Of a stretch of DNA of 64,000 bases, positions 1 to 8,901 are shown one piece after another. The stretch comes from Anaerolineales bacterium UBA5797. GTDB taxonomy: Bacteria > Chloroflexota > Anaerolineae > Anaerolineales > Villigracilaceae. Position 1 is the first letter of the stretch. Each line of letters opens with the position of its first letter. Where the stretch lies: assembly GCA_002418205.1 (NCBI GenBank), contig DIDP01000085.1, positions 22,117-86,116 of the forward strand. Direction: 5' to 3'. A program made the translations under genes and the position numbers. Below the pieces are notes generated by a model that was given only the letters and a program-made list of their open reading frames with translations, was not told the origin of the DNA and did no database searches.

Positions 1-215
1 TGTGTTCTTCGTGGTTTGATTCTGCATCTCTTGCCCGGCGTTAATTCAACTGCTTCGTCCGGTTCTTTCATCCGGACCATGATCGTCCCTGTAAGGCAGA
101 AGATGTCATCTGTCACTTCGGTATGGTAATGCCAGTCCGCGGTCTCGCGCGGCTCAAGGGACATGATCCGTACGCGAACCGTTTCTGTCTTGATCATGAC
201 TTCGGATTCTTTCAT
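1..215 (-). CDS. cupin-domain protein, 5' part only (runs off the window edge)
   Basis: An open frame reads from an ATG at 215 (minus strand) to the window edge without a stop, giving about 71 residues, so the C-terminus is missing. The visible part contains the HYHTEVTDDIFCLTG stretch typical of small single-domain cupins (His-x-His on the metal-binding strand, then a glycine turn), followed by MVRMKEPDEAVELTPG. An AAAGGG ribosome-binding site lies a few bases before the ATG. Substrate and reaction cannot be told from the fold. The downstream neighbour lies outside the window. Confidence 0.7.
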   Translation of the reverse strand, partial: MKESEVMIKTETVRVRIMSLEPRETADWHYHTEVTDDIFCLTGTIMVRMKEPDEAVELTPGKRCRIKPRRT

Positions 216-242
216 GTCAAACCCTTTCGTTGGTTGTGAAGT

Positions 243-806
243 CTAGAAGTGCTTTTCGATCCCGCCAAAGCCGTACATCCTGTTCTGTTCCGTCATCTCG
301 ATGAAGTGACGTAATCGCTTCTGGAATTCTGCGGGACGTTTGCGTGCCCCGTCAATAAAAGCGATGCGAATCCGAATATAGGAATCTGAAAACGCCTGGA
401 AATTCCCCCAGGCGTTTTTGTTGGCTTTGATCGCCTTCAAAATATCATCAGGGATGATAAACTCTTGATCCAGAACATTGTCGAGAGCCTCTGCCACTTC
501 CTTGATGACCTTCTTTTGCGCCACCAGGGAGCGCAACCGCTCAATGTTTGCCTGCGAATATTTTGCCTTTGGCTTGCGCGGCGAAAACCGCTGGACCATG
601 TGATCTTCGTCCAGCTTCTTGTTGATGCTGTCGATCCAGCCGAAGCACAGGGCTTCCTCCACCGCGTCGTTGTATTCGATGCGCGGTTTGCCTGACGATT
701 TTCTGGGATAGACCAGCCAGATCTCGGTCGAAGATTTGTAATTCTTCTTCAGCCAGTTTCGCCAGTCTCTGCGGTTTGTCACATAAAGGGTCTGGGTGAT
801 TTCCAT
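243..806 (-). CDS. YdeI/OmdA-like (OmpD-associated family) protein
   Basis: About 187 residues. The N-terminal half has the family core: W-L-x-Y-P-R-K-S-S-G-K-P, then DAVEEALCFGWIDS, then QRFSPRKPKAKYS, and the C-terminal half carries the helical region of OmdA-type proteins. Members are cytoplasmic, often called bacteriocin-protection or YdeI proteins; the biochemical role is not established. I chose the ATG at 806 because GAGG precedes it by a few bases and a TATAAT hexamer lies at 829-834, leaving little room for the in-frame ATG at 824, which remains possible. It is divergent from the RidA-family gene. Confidence 0.85.
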   Translation of the reverse strand: MEITQTLYVTNRRDWRNWLKKNYKSSTEIWLVYPRKSSGKPRIEYNDAVEEALCFGWIDSINKKLDEDHMVQRFSPRKPKAKYSQANIERLRSLVAQKKVIKEVAEALDNVLDQEFIIPDDILKAIKANKNAWGNFQAFSDSYIRIRIAFIDGARKRPAEFQKRLRHFIEMTEQNRMYGFGGIEKHF

Positions 807-873
807 TACTGCCTCTTGTTCCATCCATTATAATGGCGCGTCAAAGGATGTTGTTTGGCATAAGGAGGCGCCG

Positions 874-1263
874 ATGAAGGAATTCCGAAACCCGCGGGAT
901 GTTCACAAGCCTATCGGCTCTTATTCGCATCAGATCGAAATTACCGGGAATGAAAGAATGTTAATTCTTTCCGGTCAGGTGGGGATGAGGGAGGATGGCA
1001 CCGTGCCCGAAGATCCGTTGGAGCAAATTGACGTTGCCCTCGAGAACATCCTTCGCAACCTGCGCCTCGCAGATATGGATGTGGAGGATATTGTCAAACT
1101 CACGTATTATCTTGTGGGTGAGGTCGATACACAGAAGCGGCGCGAACTGGTCGCTTCCAGGTTGCAGGGACATCAGCCGTGCAGCACGCTTTTGTACGTG
1201 GCAGGGCTGGCTAGCCCTGCTTTTCGCGTGGAGATCGATGCGTGGGCGTCTCGTGAGGGCTGA
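874..1263 (+). CDS. RidA/YjgF/UK114-family protein
   Basis: 129 residues, the usual length of one Rid domain. The start is fixed by a strong AAGGAGG at 862-868. The frame shows the family's IGSYSHQ opening, ILSGQVGM, QIDVALENI and a C-terminal FRVEIDAWA resembling the RidA signature end. RidA proteins hydrolyse reactive enamine/imine intermediates made by PLP enzymes; many paralogues have other or unknown substrates. The conserved RidA catalytic arginine context is not clearly present, so I call the family and not RidA itself. The 3' end overlaps the convergent nucleotidyltransferase gene by 53 bases. Confidence 0.85.
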   Translation: MKEFRNPRDVHKPIGSYSHQIEITGNERMLILSGQVGMREDGTVPEDPLEQIDVALENILRNLRLADMDVEDIVKLTYYLVGEVDTQKRRELVASRLQGHQPCSTLLYVAGLASPAFRVEIDAWASREG

Positions 1264-1648
1264 GCAGAACTTCCTTTTCGAACAGGACCCTCATGCCGTC
1301 GTCGATGACCCTTTTCGTTCCCGGGTCGAGCGGTGACTTTGTCCATTCCCGGCTGGTGAATCCATATTCGATCTCGAGCCCGCTTTCGTACCAGACCCGC
1401 AGGGAAGTGAGTTTTCCGTACTCCTCCACCTTTTGCGTGATCACTCTGCCGAATACCCTCGTCCATTCCGCATCTGTGATGTACGCCTGCGGATCTTCCG
1501 CGATGATGACCAGGTCCACATCGGATGATTCTGTCGGAGATTCTCTTGCGTAGGAGCCGATCAATGCGGCTGCGCGTATGTCCTTCCGCCTCCTTGACCA
1601 GCGCATAAAGTCTTCGATGAAGTCGATGGCTTGGATTAACTTTTTCAT
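1211..1648 (-). CDS. nucleotidyltransferase-domain protein (MNT/pol beta superfamily)
   Basis: 145 residues with the superfamily signature GSYARES at about residues 31-37 followed by SDVDLVII (Asp43 and Asp45), the Gly-Ser and metal-binding aspartates of the pol-beta fold. Such stand-alone domains transfer nucleotides to proteins or small molecules and can be antitoxins of MNT-HEPN pairs, but no HEPN partner adjoins it, so no toxin-antitoxin call is made. The 3' end overlaps the convergent Rid-family gene. The ribosome-binding site before the ATG at 1648 is weak. Confidence 0.8.
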   Translation of the reverse strand: MKKLIQAIDFIEDFMRWSRRRKDIRAAALIGSYARESPTESSDVDLVIIAEDPQAYITDAEWTRVFGRVITQKVEEYGKLTSLRVWYESGLEIEYGFTSREWTKSPLDPGTKRVIDDGMRVLFEKEVLLSPHETPTHRSPREKQG

Positions 1649-1800
1649 GGTTGCTTTGTCGGTTCAGTTTCTGCCTTGCGGCGCAACCATTATAAGTTAT
1701 TTGTCTTCAAGCCGAAACTTGTGGAATTACAGTCATGATCCAGATCAGGATGCGGATTGGGTAGGGGAGCAGGGTTCCGGTCCGGTTTGAACGGGGGCGG

Positions 1801-3675
1801 TCAGGGACTTTCATCTGCCATGAATTCGAGGAAGACGTCCACCACGCGCGGATCGAAATGTGTCCCGCGGTTGGTGCGGATGTATTCCAGCGCTTCCTCC
1901 CTGGACCATGCCCTGCGATACGGACGATCGTTCGTGAGCGCATCCCAGACATCTGCCACGGCAAAGATTCGCGCGGCGAGGGGGATCTGTTCGCCGGACA
2001 ACCCGCGCGGATAACCGCTGCCGTCCCATTTTTCGTGGTGGCAGTAGGGGATTTCGAGAGCCGGTTGGAGATATTCGATACGCGAGAGCCAGTCGTATGC
2101 AAGACCCGGATGTTGCGCCATGACATTTCTTTCCTCATCGGTGAGGGGACCGGGCTTGAGGAGGATGCTGTCGGGCACGCCCATTTTGCCGATATCGTGG
2201 AGAATCCCGCCGCGGTGCATGTGGACCAGCTGTGCTTCCGGCACACCCATGCGGCGGGCGATCTTGAGCGTCATCTCGGTGACGCGGCGCGTATGTCCTT
2301 CCGTCTCCCTGTCCCGAAGTTCTAGCGCGCGCGCCCAGCCTTCGATGGCGGCATCGTACGCCTGCTCAAGTTCAGCGTTGGACCGTTGGAGGTTTTGGAA
2401 GAGGGTGGCGTTATCGATGGCGATCGCCGCCTGTCCGGCGAGGGCTTCAAAGAAATCAAGCCAGTCGGGATAGGGTTGAAATGGTGTGCGGTGGAAAACC
2501 TCCAGCACACCATTCACTTTATCCTTGGTGATCAAAGGCGCGCCAAAGTAACAGAGGAATTCCTCCGGCATCTTTCGTATCAGCGGCTGTTCTTTCAGGT
2601 TTGGGATCTCGACAAGGCGGCGCTTCAGGATCGCCTTTCCGGCGTGGCTGTTCTGCAATGGCACATCCATATTTTCCAGCGACCTGGTACGGAAGCCTTT
2701 TCCTGCAAAGAACTTCAGGCTTTGGGTTTCCTCATCGAAGAGTAGGATGTCCGCCGCGTCCACCTGCAATTGTTCGAGCGTCTGCGTTAGGACCGTGCTC
2801 AATGTAAACTTCATGTCGAAGGTGGAGGTGATCGCGTGATCTATGCTCCTCAATGCAGTGAGATGCGCAAGTTGCTGGCGGATCTGTATTTCGGCGATCT
2901 TCCGTTCGGTAACATCCTGCATGGTCCCGACGATGCGTTCGAGCTTGCCCTGAGAGTCGAACACCGGCGCGCCCCGCATCTGGATATAGCGGAGTTCGCT
3001 GTTCCTGCGAAAGAATCGAAAATCCAGTTCGTTCGGACGCCTGCCGGATTTGAAATCCTCCATCCATTTCGACAGTGTCGTGCGGTCGGACGAATACCCC
3101 AGGCGCAGGAAGCTTTCGAGATCATGTTTGAAATCCCCCGGCGATACATCGAACAAACGATACGCTTCATCCGAGTATTGCATGGTGTTGGTGGGGATGT
3201 GGTAGCTCCAGCTGCCGACGTGCCCGACGCGTTGCGCTTCGGACAGAAGCCGCTCGTTTTCCCGCAGCTCCTCTTCGGCGCGCCGGCGGGCGCCTCTGGA
3301 TTCGGCATCGCGCAGTTCCCGTTCGATGGCTGGGATCAATCTGGCATATTTCCCCTTGATCAGAAAATCGTGCGCGCCGGCTTTCAAGGCAGCCACGGCG
3401 GTCTCTTCACCGATCGTGCCCGAGATGATGATGAAGGGCAGGTCCTTGCCGCTTTCCTTCAGGATCTCCAGGGCTGTTGGTGCGTTGAGATGAGGTAGGG
3501 AATAATCGCACAGGATGAGGTCCCAGGTCTGCCTGGCAAGCGCGCTCTTCAGCGCGGACGGTGTTTCGATGCGTTCCCAGATGACATCGTATCCGCCCCT
3601 TCGCAGTTCGCGTAATACCAACTGGGCATCGTCGTCCACATCCTCGATCAACAGGAGGCGTAATGCTTTATCCAT
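1801..3675 (-). CDS. response regulator with PAS, GAF and HD-GYP domains (predicted c-di-GMP phosphodiesterase)
   Basis: 624 residues. Residues 1-125 form a receiver domain with phospho-acceptor Asp57 (LILCDYSLP), followed by a coiled linker, a PAS domain (about 150-280), a GAF domain (about 290-435) and a C-terminal HD-GYP domain with HDIGK, CHHEKWDGSGYPRGL and ADVWDALTNDRPY. HD-GYP domains hydrolyse cyclic di-GMP; all expected metal-binding His/Asp motifs are visible. It is the last gene of a three-gene operon, 9 bases after the single-domain response regulator, and is the likely output of the upstream kinase. Partner specificity is inference. Confidence 0.92.
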   Translation of the reverse strand: MDKALRLLLIEDVDDDAQLVLRELRRGGYDVIWERIETPSALKSALARQTWDLILCDYSLPHLNAPTALEILKESGKDLPFIIISGTIGEETAVAALKAGAHDFLIKGKYARLIPAIERELRDAESRGARRRAEEELRENERLLSEAQRVGHVGSWSYHIPTNTMQYSDEAYRLFDVSPGDFKHDLESFLRLGYSSDRTTLSKWMEDFKSGRRPNELDFRFFRRNSELRYIQMRGAPVFDSQGKLERIVGTMQDVTERKIAEIQIRQQLAHLTALRSIDHAITSTFDMKFTLSTVLTQTLEQLQVDAADILLFDEETQSLKFFAGKGFRTRSLENMDVPLQNSHAGKAILKRRLVEIPNLKEQPLIRKMPEEFLCYFGAPLITKDKVNGVLEVFHRTPFQPYPDWLDFFEALAGQAAIAIDNATLFQNLQRSNAELEQAYDAAIEGWARALELRDRETEGHTRRVTEMTLKIARRMGVPEAQLVHMHRGGILHDIGKMGVPDSILLKPGPLTDEERNVMAQHPGLAYDWLSRIEYLQPALEIPYCHHEKWDGSGYPRGLSGEQIPLAARIFAVADVWDALTNDRPYRRAWSREEALEYIRTNRGTHFDPRVVDVFLEFMADESP

Positions 3676-3684
3676 AAGCGATCG

Positions 3685-4122
3685 TCAAAAGGACGGAGTT
3701 TTGTTGAGTACCAGCCAATACAGTCCCAACTGGCGGACCGCCTCTATGAATTGGTTGAAATCCACCGGTTTGCGGATGTAGGAGTTGGCGCCCAGGCTGT
3801 AACTCTGGATCAAGTCCTGCTCCTCGGAGGAGGAGGTCAATATCACGACCGGCAGTCTGCTTGTGCTTTCCTCAGCGCGGATTCTGCGCAGCACTTCCAG
3901 CCCGTCCACTTTTGGGAGTTTTAGATCGAGAAGAATGACCTGGGGCTTTTCGTGCGGATCGCGGTCCGCGTATGCGCCGCGGCAGAAGAGGAAATCCAAC
4001 GCTTCGACGCCGTCGTGCGCCACAACGACGTGGTTGCCGATATTGTTCTTTTTGAACGCGCGCAATGTAAGCGCTTCATCGTCGGGGTTGTCTTCCACCA
4101 ATAGGATCAATTGATTTTCCAT
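3685..4122 (-). CDS. single-domain response regulator (Rcp1-type)
   Basis: 145 residues, only a receiver domain: acidic pocket VEDNPDDE near residues 9-16, phospho-acceptor Asp66 (VILLDLKLP), conserved Thr/Ser in VVILTSSSEE and Lys in YIRKPVDF. The insertion between beta2 and beta3 (CRGAYADRDPHEKP) matches Rcp1-like regulators that pair with PAS or phytochrome kinases. The start at 4122 has a GGAGGG site in front; an upstream in-frame extension would run far back into the kinase gene. It overlaps the 3' end of the kinase gene by 47 bases, so translation is probably coupled. Confidence 0.92.
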   Translation of the reverse strand: MENQLILLVEDNPDDEALTLRAFKKNNIGNHVVVAHDGVEALDFLFCRGAYADRDPHEKPQVILLDLKLPKVDGLEVLRRIRAEESTSRLPVVILTSSSEEQDLIQSYSLGANSYIRKPVDFNQFIEAVRQLGLYWLVLNKTPSF

Positions 4123-5647
4123 CGTGCCCTCCATACAGGGTAAAGTAGAATGTCGCGCCTTTATCGGCCTCGCTTTCCGCCCAGATGTTCCCACCCTGGA
4201 TCCGGATGATCCGTTGGACGGTTGCCAGCCCGATCCCGGTGCCGGGATATTCGTCGACGGAATGCAGGCGCTGAAAGACACCGAACAATTTGTCCACGTA
4301 TGCCATATCGAACCCGACCCCGTTATCGGAAATATAGAACGTGCGCTCGCGGTGTTTGCGTTTCTGCCCGAACTCGATCACAGCCGGGTTTCGCTTTGAC
4401 GTGAACTTCCAGGCATTGTTCAAAAGGTTTTCCATGGCGATCCGGGTGAGACGCGGGTCGCATTCCACCATCAGGTCGGGTGTGATGGATGTCTCCACGA
4501 GGCGCTCGGGTTGACTCTCCTTCAGGGTTGCAAGGATCTCCTCGATCATCGCGCTCAGGTTGATGAAACGGGGCTGCACGGATGTACGTGTGACCCTCGA
4601 CAGCTCCAGCAGGTCGTCGATCAATACCGCCATGCGCTGAGCCGCGGTGCGCACGCGTCCCAGATAGCCCTGCGCTTCGGGGGGCAGTCCCTCCCCATAA
4701 TCCTCGAGCAGCGCCTGGCTGAACCCGTCGATGCTGCGCAGGGGCGCGCGCAGGTCGTGCGAGACGGAATAGCTGAAAGATTCGAGTTCCCTGTTTGCTG
4801 CCTCCAGTTGACCGGCGCGCTGCCGGAGGTCCTCGTTCAGTTTCTGCACGTCGGCTTCGATGAGTTTGCGCTGGGTCACGTCCCTGATCGCCGCGCTGAC
4901 CAGGAATCCGTCCTCTGTCTCCAGCGGGCTGAGGCTGATCTCCACCGGGAACTCGGTGCCGTCCTTTCGCAGACCGAACAGTTCGAAGCCCGCGCCCATC
5001 GGGCGCACGTGCAGTTCGGTGTTGTATTTGGCGCGGTGATGAACATGCTGTGGGCGGAACCGTTTCGGCACAAGGACCTCAATGGGCTGTCCCATGATCT
5101 CGGATGGCTGATACCCGAACAATTTCTCCGTTTGCGAATTGACGAGTTGGACCGTCCCATTCTCATCCACGACCACCATCGCGTCCGGCGCGGTCTCGAG
5201 CAATCGCCGGAACCTTTCCTCCGCCCGTTTGCGCTCGGTGATGTCACGGATCGCGGCGATCGCAAATACCCCGGTTTCGGTTTCCAGCGGGCTGAGACTG
5301 ATCTCCACCGGGAACTCCATGCCGTTCTTCTTTACGCCGAACAACTCGAGTCCACTGCCCATGGGGCGGACGCGTGGATCGGTAAAATAGCCGGTCCGGT
5401 GCTTTTCATGCCCATTGTGGTAACGGCCGGGGATCAATACTTCGACGGGTCTTCCCTGGACCTCTTCACGTTTCCACCCGAAGAGGGCCTCCAGTTGCGA
5501 ATTGGCGAGCGTGATAACGCCATCGTCGTCCACGATCGCCATGGCGTCTGGCGCCGCTTCGAGCAGGCGGAGGAAGTTATGGTCCTGGAAGACAGGTCGT
5601 GTTTTCCGGGTGGTTGAAATGTCAGCCTCCTGGTATGTGGTCTCCAA
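4076..5647 (-). CDS. PAS-PAS sensor histidine kinase
   Basis: 523 residues without membrane segments, so a cytoplasmic sensor. Two PAS domains (about 24-141 and 145-262) are near copies of each other, both with the RPMG.G.ELFG and EFPVEISLSPLET core, pointing to internal duplication. A short coiled coil leads to the HisKA box SVSHDLRAPLRSI with His297, then the N box NLLNNAWKFT, DNGVGF and GTGIGLATV of the ATPase domain. Phosphotransfer to the overlapping response regulator and to the receiver-HD-GYP protein is the obvious prediction. The ligand sensed is unknown. Confidence 0.93.
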   Translation of the reverse strand: METTYQEADISTTRKTRPVFQDHNFLRLLEAAPDAMAIVDDDGVITLANSQLEALFGWKREEVQGRPVEVLIPGRYHNGHEKHRTGYFTDPRVRPMGSGLELFGVKKNGMEFPVEISLSPLETETGVFAIAAIRDITERKRAEERFRRLLETAPDAMVVVDENGTVQLVNSQTEKLFGYQPSEIMGQPIEVLVPKRFRPQHVHHRAKYNTELHVRPMGAGFELFGLRKDGTEFPVEISLSPLETEDGFLVSAAIRDVTQRKLIEADVQKLNEDLRQRAGQLEAANRELESFSYSVSHDLRAPLRSIDGFSQALLEDYGEGLPPEAQGYLGRVRTAAQRMAVLIDDLLELSRVTRTSVQPRFINLSAMIEEILATLKESQPERLVETSITPDLMVECDPRLTRIAMENLLNNAWKFTSKRNPAVIEFGQKRKHRERTFYISDNGVGFDMAYVDKLFGVFQRLHSVDEYPGTGIGLATVQRIIRIQGGNIWAESEADKGATFYFTLYGGHDGKSIDPIGGRQPRR

Positions 5648-5908
5648 ATCCTCGGATGCCAGTCACATTGTCCTGCCCGACCTGCTTTGATTCATTTGCA
5701 TTTTGCAGATTTCAACGTGACCCGGATTTCCTCAAGGGCGCATCATACAACAGGAAATTATCCAATATTAAATTGGACTTAATTTATCCAATTAATACTG
5801 ACTATACAACTGTTTAAAGAGAAAATCAAGGGAACAAAGGTAACACTTCTGCATGGTCTTTCGGGTGGATCGAATCTGCCCGGCCTTCGAAGCCGTTATA
5901 ATCGTTGC

Positions 5909-6787
5909 ATGTCCTTTTACGTTGGCTGTCCGGTCTGGTCGTTCAAGGGTTGGGTGGGGAATTTCTATCCCACAGGCACAAAGCCCGCGGATTTTCTATC
6001 TCAATATGCAAAACGTCTGACCGACATCGAGGGCAATACCACGTTCTATGCCATCCCTGCAATGAAGACGATTGAAGCGTGGGTGGCGGATACGCCGGAG
6101 ACCTTCCGCTTTTGCCCGAAGATTCCCAAAGCGATCAGCCATGCCGGCAGGCTGACGGATCACATCGACGCGGCGCGTGGATTTGTGGACGTGATGCGTG
6201 GGCTTGGGACTCGTCTCGGACCGATGTTCCTGCAGCTCCCGCCTCGTTTTAGCCCGAACCTGCTCGCTGACCTTTCAGCCTTTCTCTCCGCTTGGTCCGC
6301 GGATGTGCGCCTTGCGATCGAGGTCCGCCACCTGGACTGGTTCGATCCGCCGCACGATGAAGCCCTCAACGGATTGCTTGCCGCACACAACATGGCGCGC
6401 GTGAGTATTGACACGCGTCCGATACGCAGTCTGGCTGGGGATGAGAGTTTGGCGGGATCAGCCTATGAGAGTTTGCTCGAAGCCCGGGAGAACAAACCAG
6501 ATGTCCCCGTAGTCCCGATGCGCACGTCCGATTTCGTCTTCGTCCGTTATATCGGTCATCCCGATCTGGAGATCGATCTTCCTTTCATCGAGGAATGGGC
6601 GGGATATTTTTCGGAGCAGATCAGGCAGGAGGCAGATGTCTTTGCGTTCTGCCACTCGCCCGATAACAGGATCGCGCCGTATCTTTGCAGGGAATTGCAC
6701 CGGCGGGTCGCGCAGGATGTGGACATCCCGCCCTTGCCGTGGGATGCGCTCGACCCCGACGTTCCCGAACAGCCGAGTTTATTTTAG
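5909..6787 (+). CDS. DUF72 (YecE-like) TIM-barrel protein
   Basis: 292 residues. The start MSFYVGCPVWSFKGWVG.FYP, the NTTFYAIP motif, FRFCPKIP, LGPMFLQLPP, AIEVRHLDWF and FVRYIGH follow the DUF72 family from end to end. DUF72 proteins have a TIM-barrel fold and no proven reaction. Stand-alone gene: a roughly 260-base AT-rich spacer separates it from the divergent kinase operon, and a convergent gene follows after a hairpin repeat. No obvious Shine-Dalgarno sequence precedes the ATG. Confidence 0.88.
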   Translation: MSFYVGCPVWSFKGWVGNFYPTGTKPADFLSQYAKRLTDIEGNTTFYAIPAMKTIEAWVADTPETFRFCPKIPKAISHAGRLTDHIDAARGFVDVMRGLGTRLGPMFLQLPPRFSPNLLADLSAFLSAWSADVRLAIEVRHLDWFDPPHDEALNGLLAAHNMARVSIDTRPIRSLAGDESLAGSAYESLLEARENKPDVPVVPMRTSDFVFVRYIGHPDLEIDLPFIEEWAGYFSEQIRQEADVFAFCHSPDNRIAPYLCRELHRRVAQDVDIPPLPWDALDPDVPEQPSLF

Positions 6788-6797
6788 TAAAGCATTG

Positions 6798-6832
6798 TTG
6801 GTCGAGTAGCGCAACGCGCGTATCGAGACCAA
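6798..6832. repeat. hairpin repeat family A, copy 1
   Basis: Ends TTGGTC and GACCAA pair; the conserved inner boundaries are CGAGTA and TATCGA around a short GCGC/GCGC inner stem. It lies between the convergent DUF72 and ACT-domain genes. Other copies are at 9764-9805 and 51643-51689. Confidence 0.75.
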
Positions 6833-6836
6833 CAGA

Positions 6837-7244
6837 TTACTTTACTTTTCCCTCCTTCGATAATTTCTCCAACACACTCATAGCCTTCCCTGCATCTTTC
6901 ACCGGGACAAAGATGTGGTCATGGTAATACGCCGCGACCACGTTGCAACTGATGTCCGCTTCGGTGAGCGCCTTCGATACGGCGGCAGTAAGACCGACGG
7001 CTTCGAGCGAAGAGTGGACGGTGAGCGTGATCCAGGCGCAGACCACGGTGTAGGGCAGGGAGGCGACGTCCGCCTGTGCCTTGGTGAGGATGACCGTGAC
7101 CCCTTCGTCTTCGCGGAAGATGCAAAACGGATCGAGCGCGGCAGCGCGTTGGAACGACTTGACGAGGCAGAAGACATATTCGCCCTCATTGCGCTTCGGC
7201 TGCATATCCTTCAAAAGTTTTTGCAGATCGGTTTCGCCTTTCAT
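6837..7244 (-). CDS. ACT-domain protein (two-ACT, CASTOR-like family)
   Basis: 135 residues. Starts with a beta strand block (GEYVFCLV) and FREDEGVTVILTKAQAD, then WITLTVHSSLEAVGLTAAVSKAL and SCNVVAAYYHDHIFVPV, the second ACT domain with its D-H-x-F-V-P motif. Proteins of this family are predicted small-molecule (amino acid) sensors. It is the last gene of a coupled operon, with its ATG overlapping the end of the methyltransferase gene by four bases. Its ligand is not predictable here. Confidence 0.85.
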   Translation of the reverse strand: MKGETDLQKLLKDMQPKRNEGEYVFCLVKSFQRAAALDPFCIFREDEGVTVILTKAQADVASLPYTVVCAWITLTVHSSLEAVGLTAAVSKALTEADISCNVVAAYYHDHIFVPVKDAGKAMSVLEKLSKEGKVK

Positions 7245-8233
7245 GATTTACGCCTCACGTCCAGGATGGCGATCTTGGTGGAGTGGTTGAACGGCGCGGG
7301 GTCGGTGATGGGTTTTCCGGGTTGACCATGACCGATGAAATCCTGCGGCACAGGGACCAGTTCGCGGATGCTCAAGTAGCCGTCCCTGCACAACGCTTCG
7401 AGCGTGCGCATGTAGTCCGCGCCGCTGACGTATAACGCGTTGTTTATCGTGATGAGCAGACCGCCATCATGGATCAGCGGGCGGACCTTGTTGATGAGCC
7501 GGGCGCTTTCGTGCTCCAGGTCCACCCTGCCTTTGGCGGTGGTGGAGAAGAAGGGCGGGTCGAGGATGACGCAGTCGAACAGTTCGCGGGTCGCTTTGAA
7601 GCGGGCAATGACCGGGAAGAAATCCCCGGCGATGAAATCCCTTTTCCGAACGGGGAAGCCGTTGAGCGAATACGAGTCTTTGGCGAGGTTCAGGGATTGC
7701 CGGTTGCGGTCCGTTTGCACCACCCGGCTCGCGCCGCCCGCCATTGCGGCAACGCCCAGACTGCCGGTGTAGGCGAAAGTGTTCAACACGGTTCTGCCGT
7801 GCATGTTTTCGATCAGCCATTTTCGCAGGTTCTGCGTATCGAGATAAAAACCGGCATCCTGGTTTAGCGTCAGTTGCAGGGGATACCAGACGCCGTGCTC
7901 TTTGATCCGTGTATCGGGTGTTTCGCCGAAGAGCAGCCGTCCCCTTTTTTCTTCCTGCGAACTGCCATTTCTCGTTTTGAGGATGCCGGCGCGCAGCCAA
8001 TCCAACGCGCTTCTCACCTGCGTCACCGCCGCTTCGATGACGGACCGGTTCACTGCGGGGTCATCGGCATAATGATGGATGACCAGCGTGCGCCCGTATA
8101 TATCCAAAGCCAGATCAGGATAGCCTTCATAAAACCCGTTGAAGAGACGGAAGGCGCGTTCGTGCGGCGGTTCGAACAGATGCGCGCGGGCGCTGATGGC
8201 TTGTTCGATGAGGGAAGGGAGAGATGTGGTCAT
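7241..8233 (-). CDS. class I SAM-dependent methyltransferase (RlmI/RlmK-like)
   Basis: 330 residues. The N-terminal part (RAFRLFNGFYEGYPDLALDIYG) matches the region before the catalytic domain in RlmI-type rRNA cytosine methyltransferases. Then come NTFAYTGSLGVAAMAGGA (SAM-binding motif I), VQTDRN (motif II acidic residue) and DCVILDPPFFS (motif IV, D-P-P-F). The N-terminal PUA domain of E. coli RlmI is not evident, so the exact target is uncertain. It overlaps both neighbours by four bases, with DinB-type and ACT-domain genes on either side. Confidence 0.85.
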   Translation of the reverse strand: MTTSLPSLIEQAISARAHLFEPPHERAFRLFNGFYEGYPDLALDIYGRTLVIHHYADDPAVNRSVIEAAVTQVRSALDWLRAGILKTRNGSSQEEKRGRLLFGETPDTRIKEHGVWYPLQLTLNQDAGFYLDTQNLRKWLIENMHGRTVLNTFAYTGSLGVAAMAGGASRVVQTDRNRQSLNLAKDSYSLNGFPVRKRDFIAGDFFPVIARFKATRELFDCVILDPPFFSTTAKGRVDLEHESARLINKVRPLIHDGGLLITINNALYVSGADYMRTLEALCRDGYLSIRELVPVPQDFIGHGQPGKPITDPAPFNHSTKIAILDVRRKS

Positions 8234-8901
8234 TTCAGTAGTTGTTTCCTGATTCTCAGCGCTTCATTCAAATGCAGGATGTTGTGCCGCGTAGCGGGCA
8301 TAAGCAGGAGACCCGCGATGGTGCGGGTGTTCCAGTAATTGATAACTTCCATTGCCTCCTCGATGACCGCGCCTTCCTGCCTCACCTTTTGGATGCGTTC
8401 CGGCTCGACCTTCTTCTTGAAGTCCTCCGCCTTGAGACCGCGGACGATCTCCCGCGTCCGTTTGCCGACCGCCAGGCGATAGGCTTTCAGGGCATCCAGG
8501 TCGATGCTCCGGTTTAGTTCCTTCACATCCGCCGCGTCCATTTTATTGGCGGAGTGCAGGACGTCCACGTTCAATTTCTTCGCCCAGCCCTCGCGGACGA
8601 AGACCTGCGGCGTCCCTGCCACGAGCATGTTCATGGTGATATCTTCGATGCGCGCCAAATGGAAGAGGATCCAGGCGATGGAGTGCTCGCCGCCTTCAGG
8701 GATGCGGCGGATCTGTTCGTCGGTCAGGTCGTTCAAGATTTCATCCTGAAACGACCACAGCACGGAGCCGGTCAATGCGGCGGCGTGGTGCATGGCGTGC
8801 TGTTCGATGAAGAGTTCGACGGCCCGGTCACGGTGACCGGCGGCGAGGGCGCGGTTCAGTTTTTGATGTCCTTCGTTCCAGCGTTTGCGGTTGGGATCCA
8901 T
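8230..8901 (-). CDS. DinB-family protein (DinB_2 four-helix bundle)
   Basis: 223 residues, mostly helical. The middle shows HSIAWILFHLARIEDITMNML, the conserved His-containing helix of DinB/YfiT-like proteins, and the C-terminus has RHNILHLNEALRIR with further His residues suited to a metal site. DinB-like proteins include thiol-dependent transferases; most are uncharacterised. The gene starts at 8901 and leads an operon whose three genes overlap by ATGA junctions. The extra N-terminal helix (residues 1-45) is unusual but also His rich. Confidence 0.75.
   Translation of the reverse strand: MDPNRKRWNEGHQKLNRALAAGHRDRAVELFIEQHAMHHAAALTGSVLWSFQDEILNDLTDEQIRRIPEGGEHSIAWILFHLARIEDITMNMLVAGTPQVFVREGWAKKLNVDVLHSANKMDAADVKELNRSIDLDALKAYRLAVGKRTREIVRGLKAEDFKKKVEPERIQKVRQEGAVIEEAMEVINYWNTRTIAGLLLMPATRHNILHLNEALRIRKQLLK

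Noticed and set aside
1211..1648. MNT-HEPN toxin-antitoxin module
   Set aside because: Only the nucleotidyltransferase is present; no HEPN gene adjoins it on either side.
4511..5617. Plus-strand open frame opposite the PAS kinase
   Set aside because: Mirrors the kinase codons and repeats its duplicated PAS pattern in antisense; no family match.
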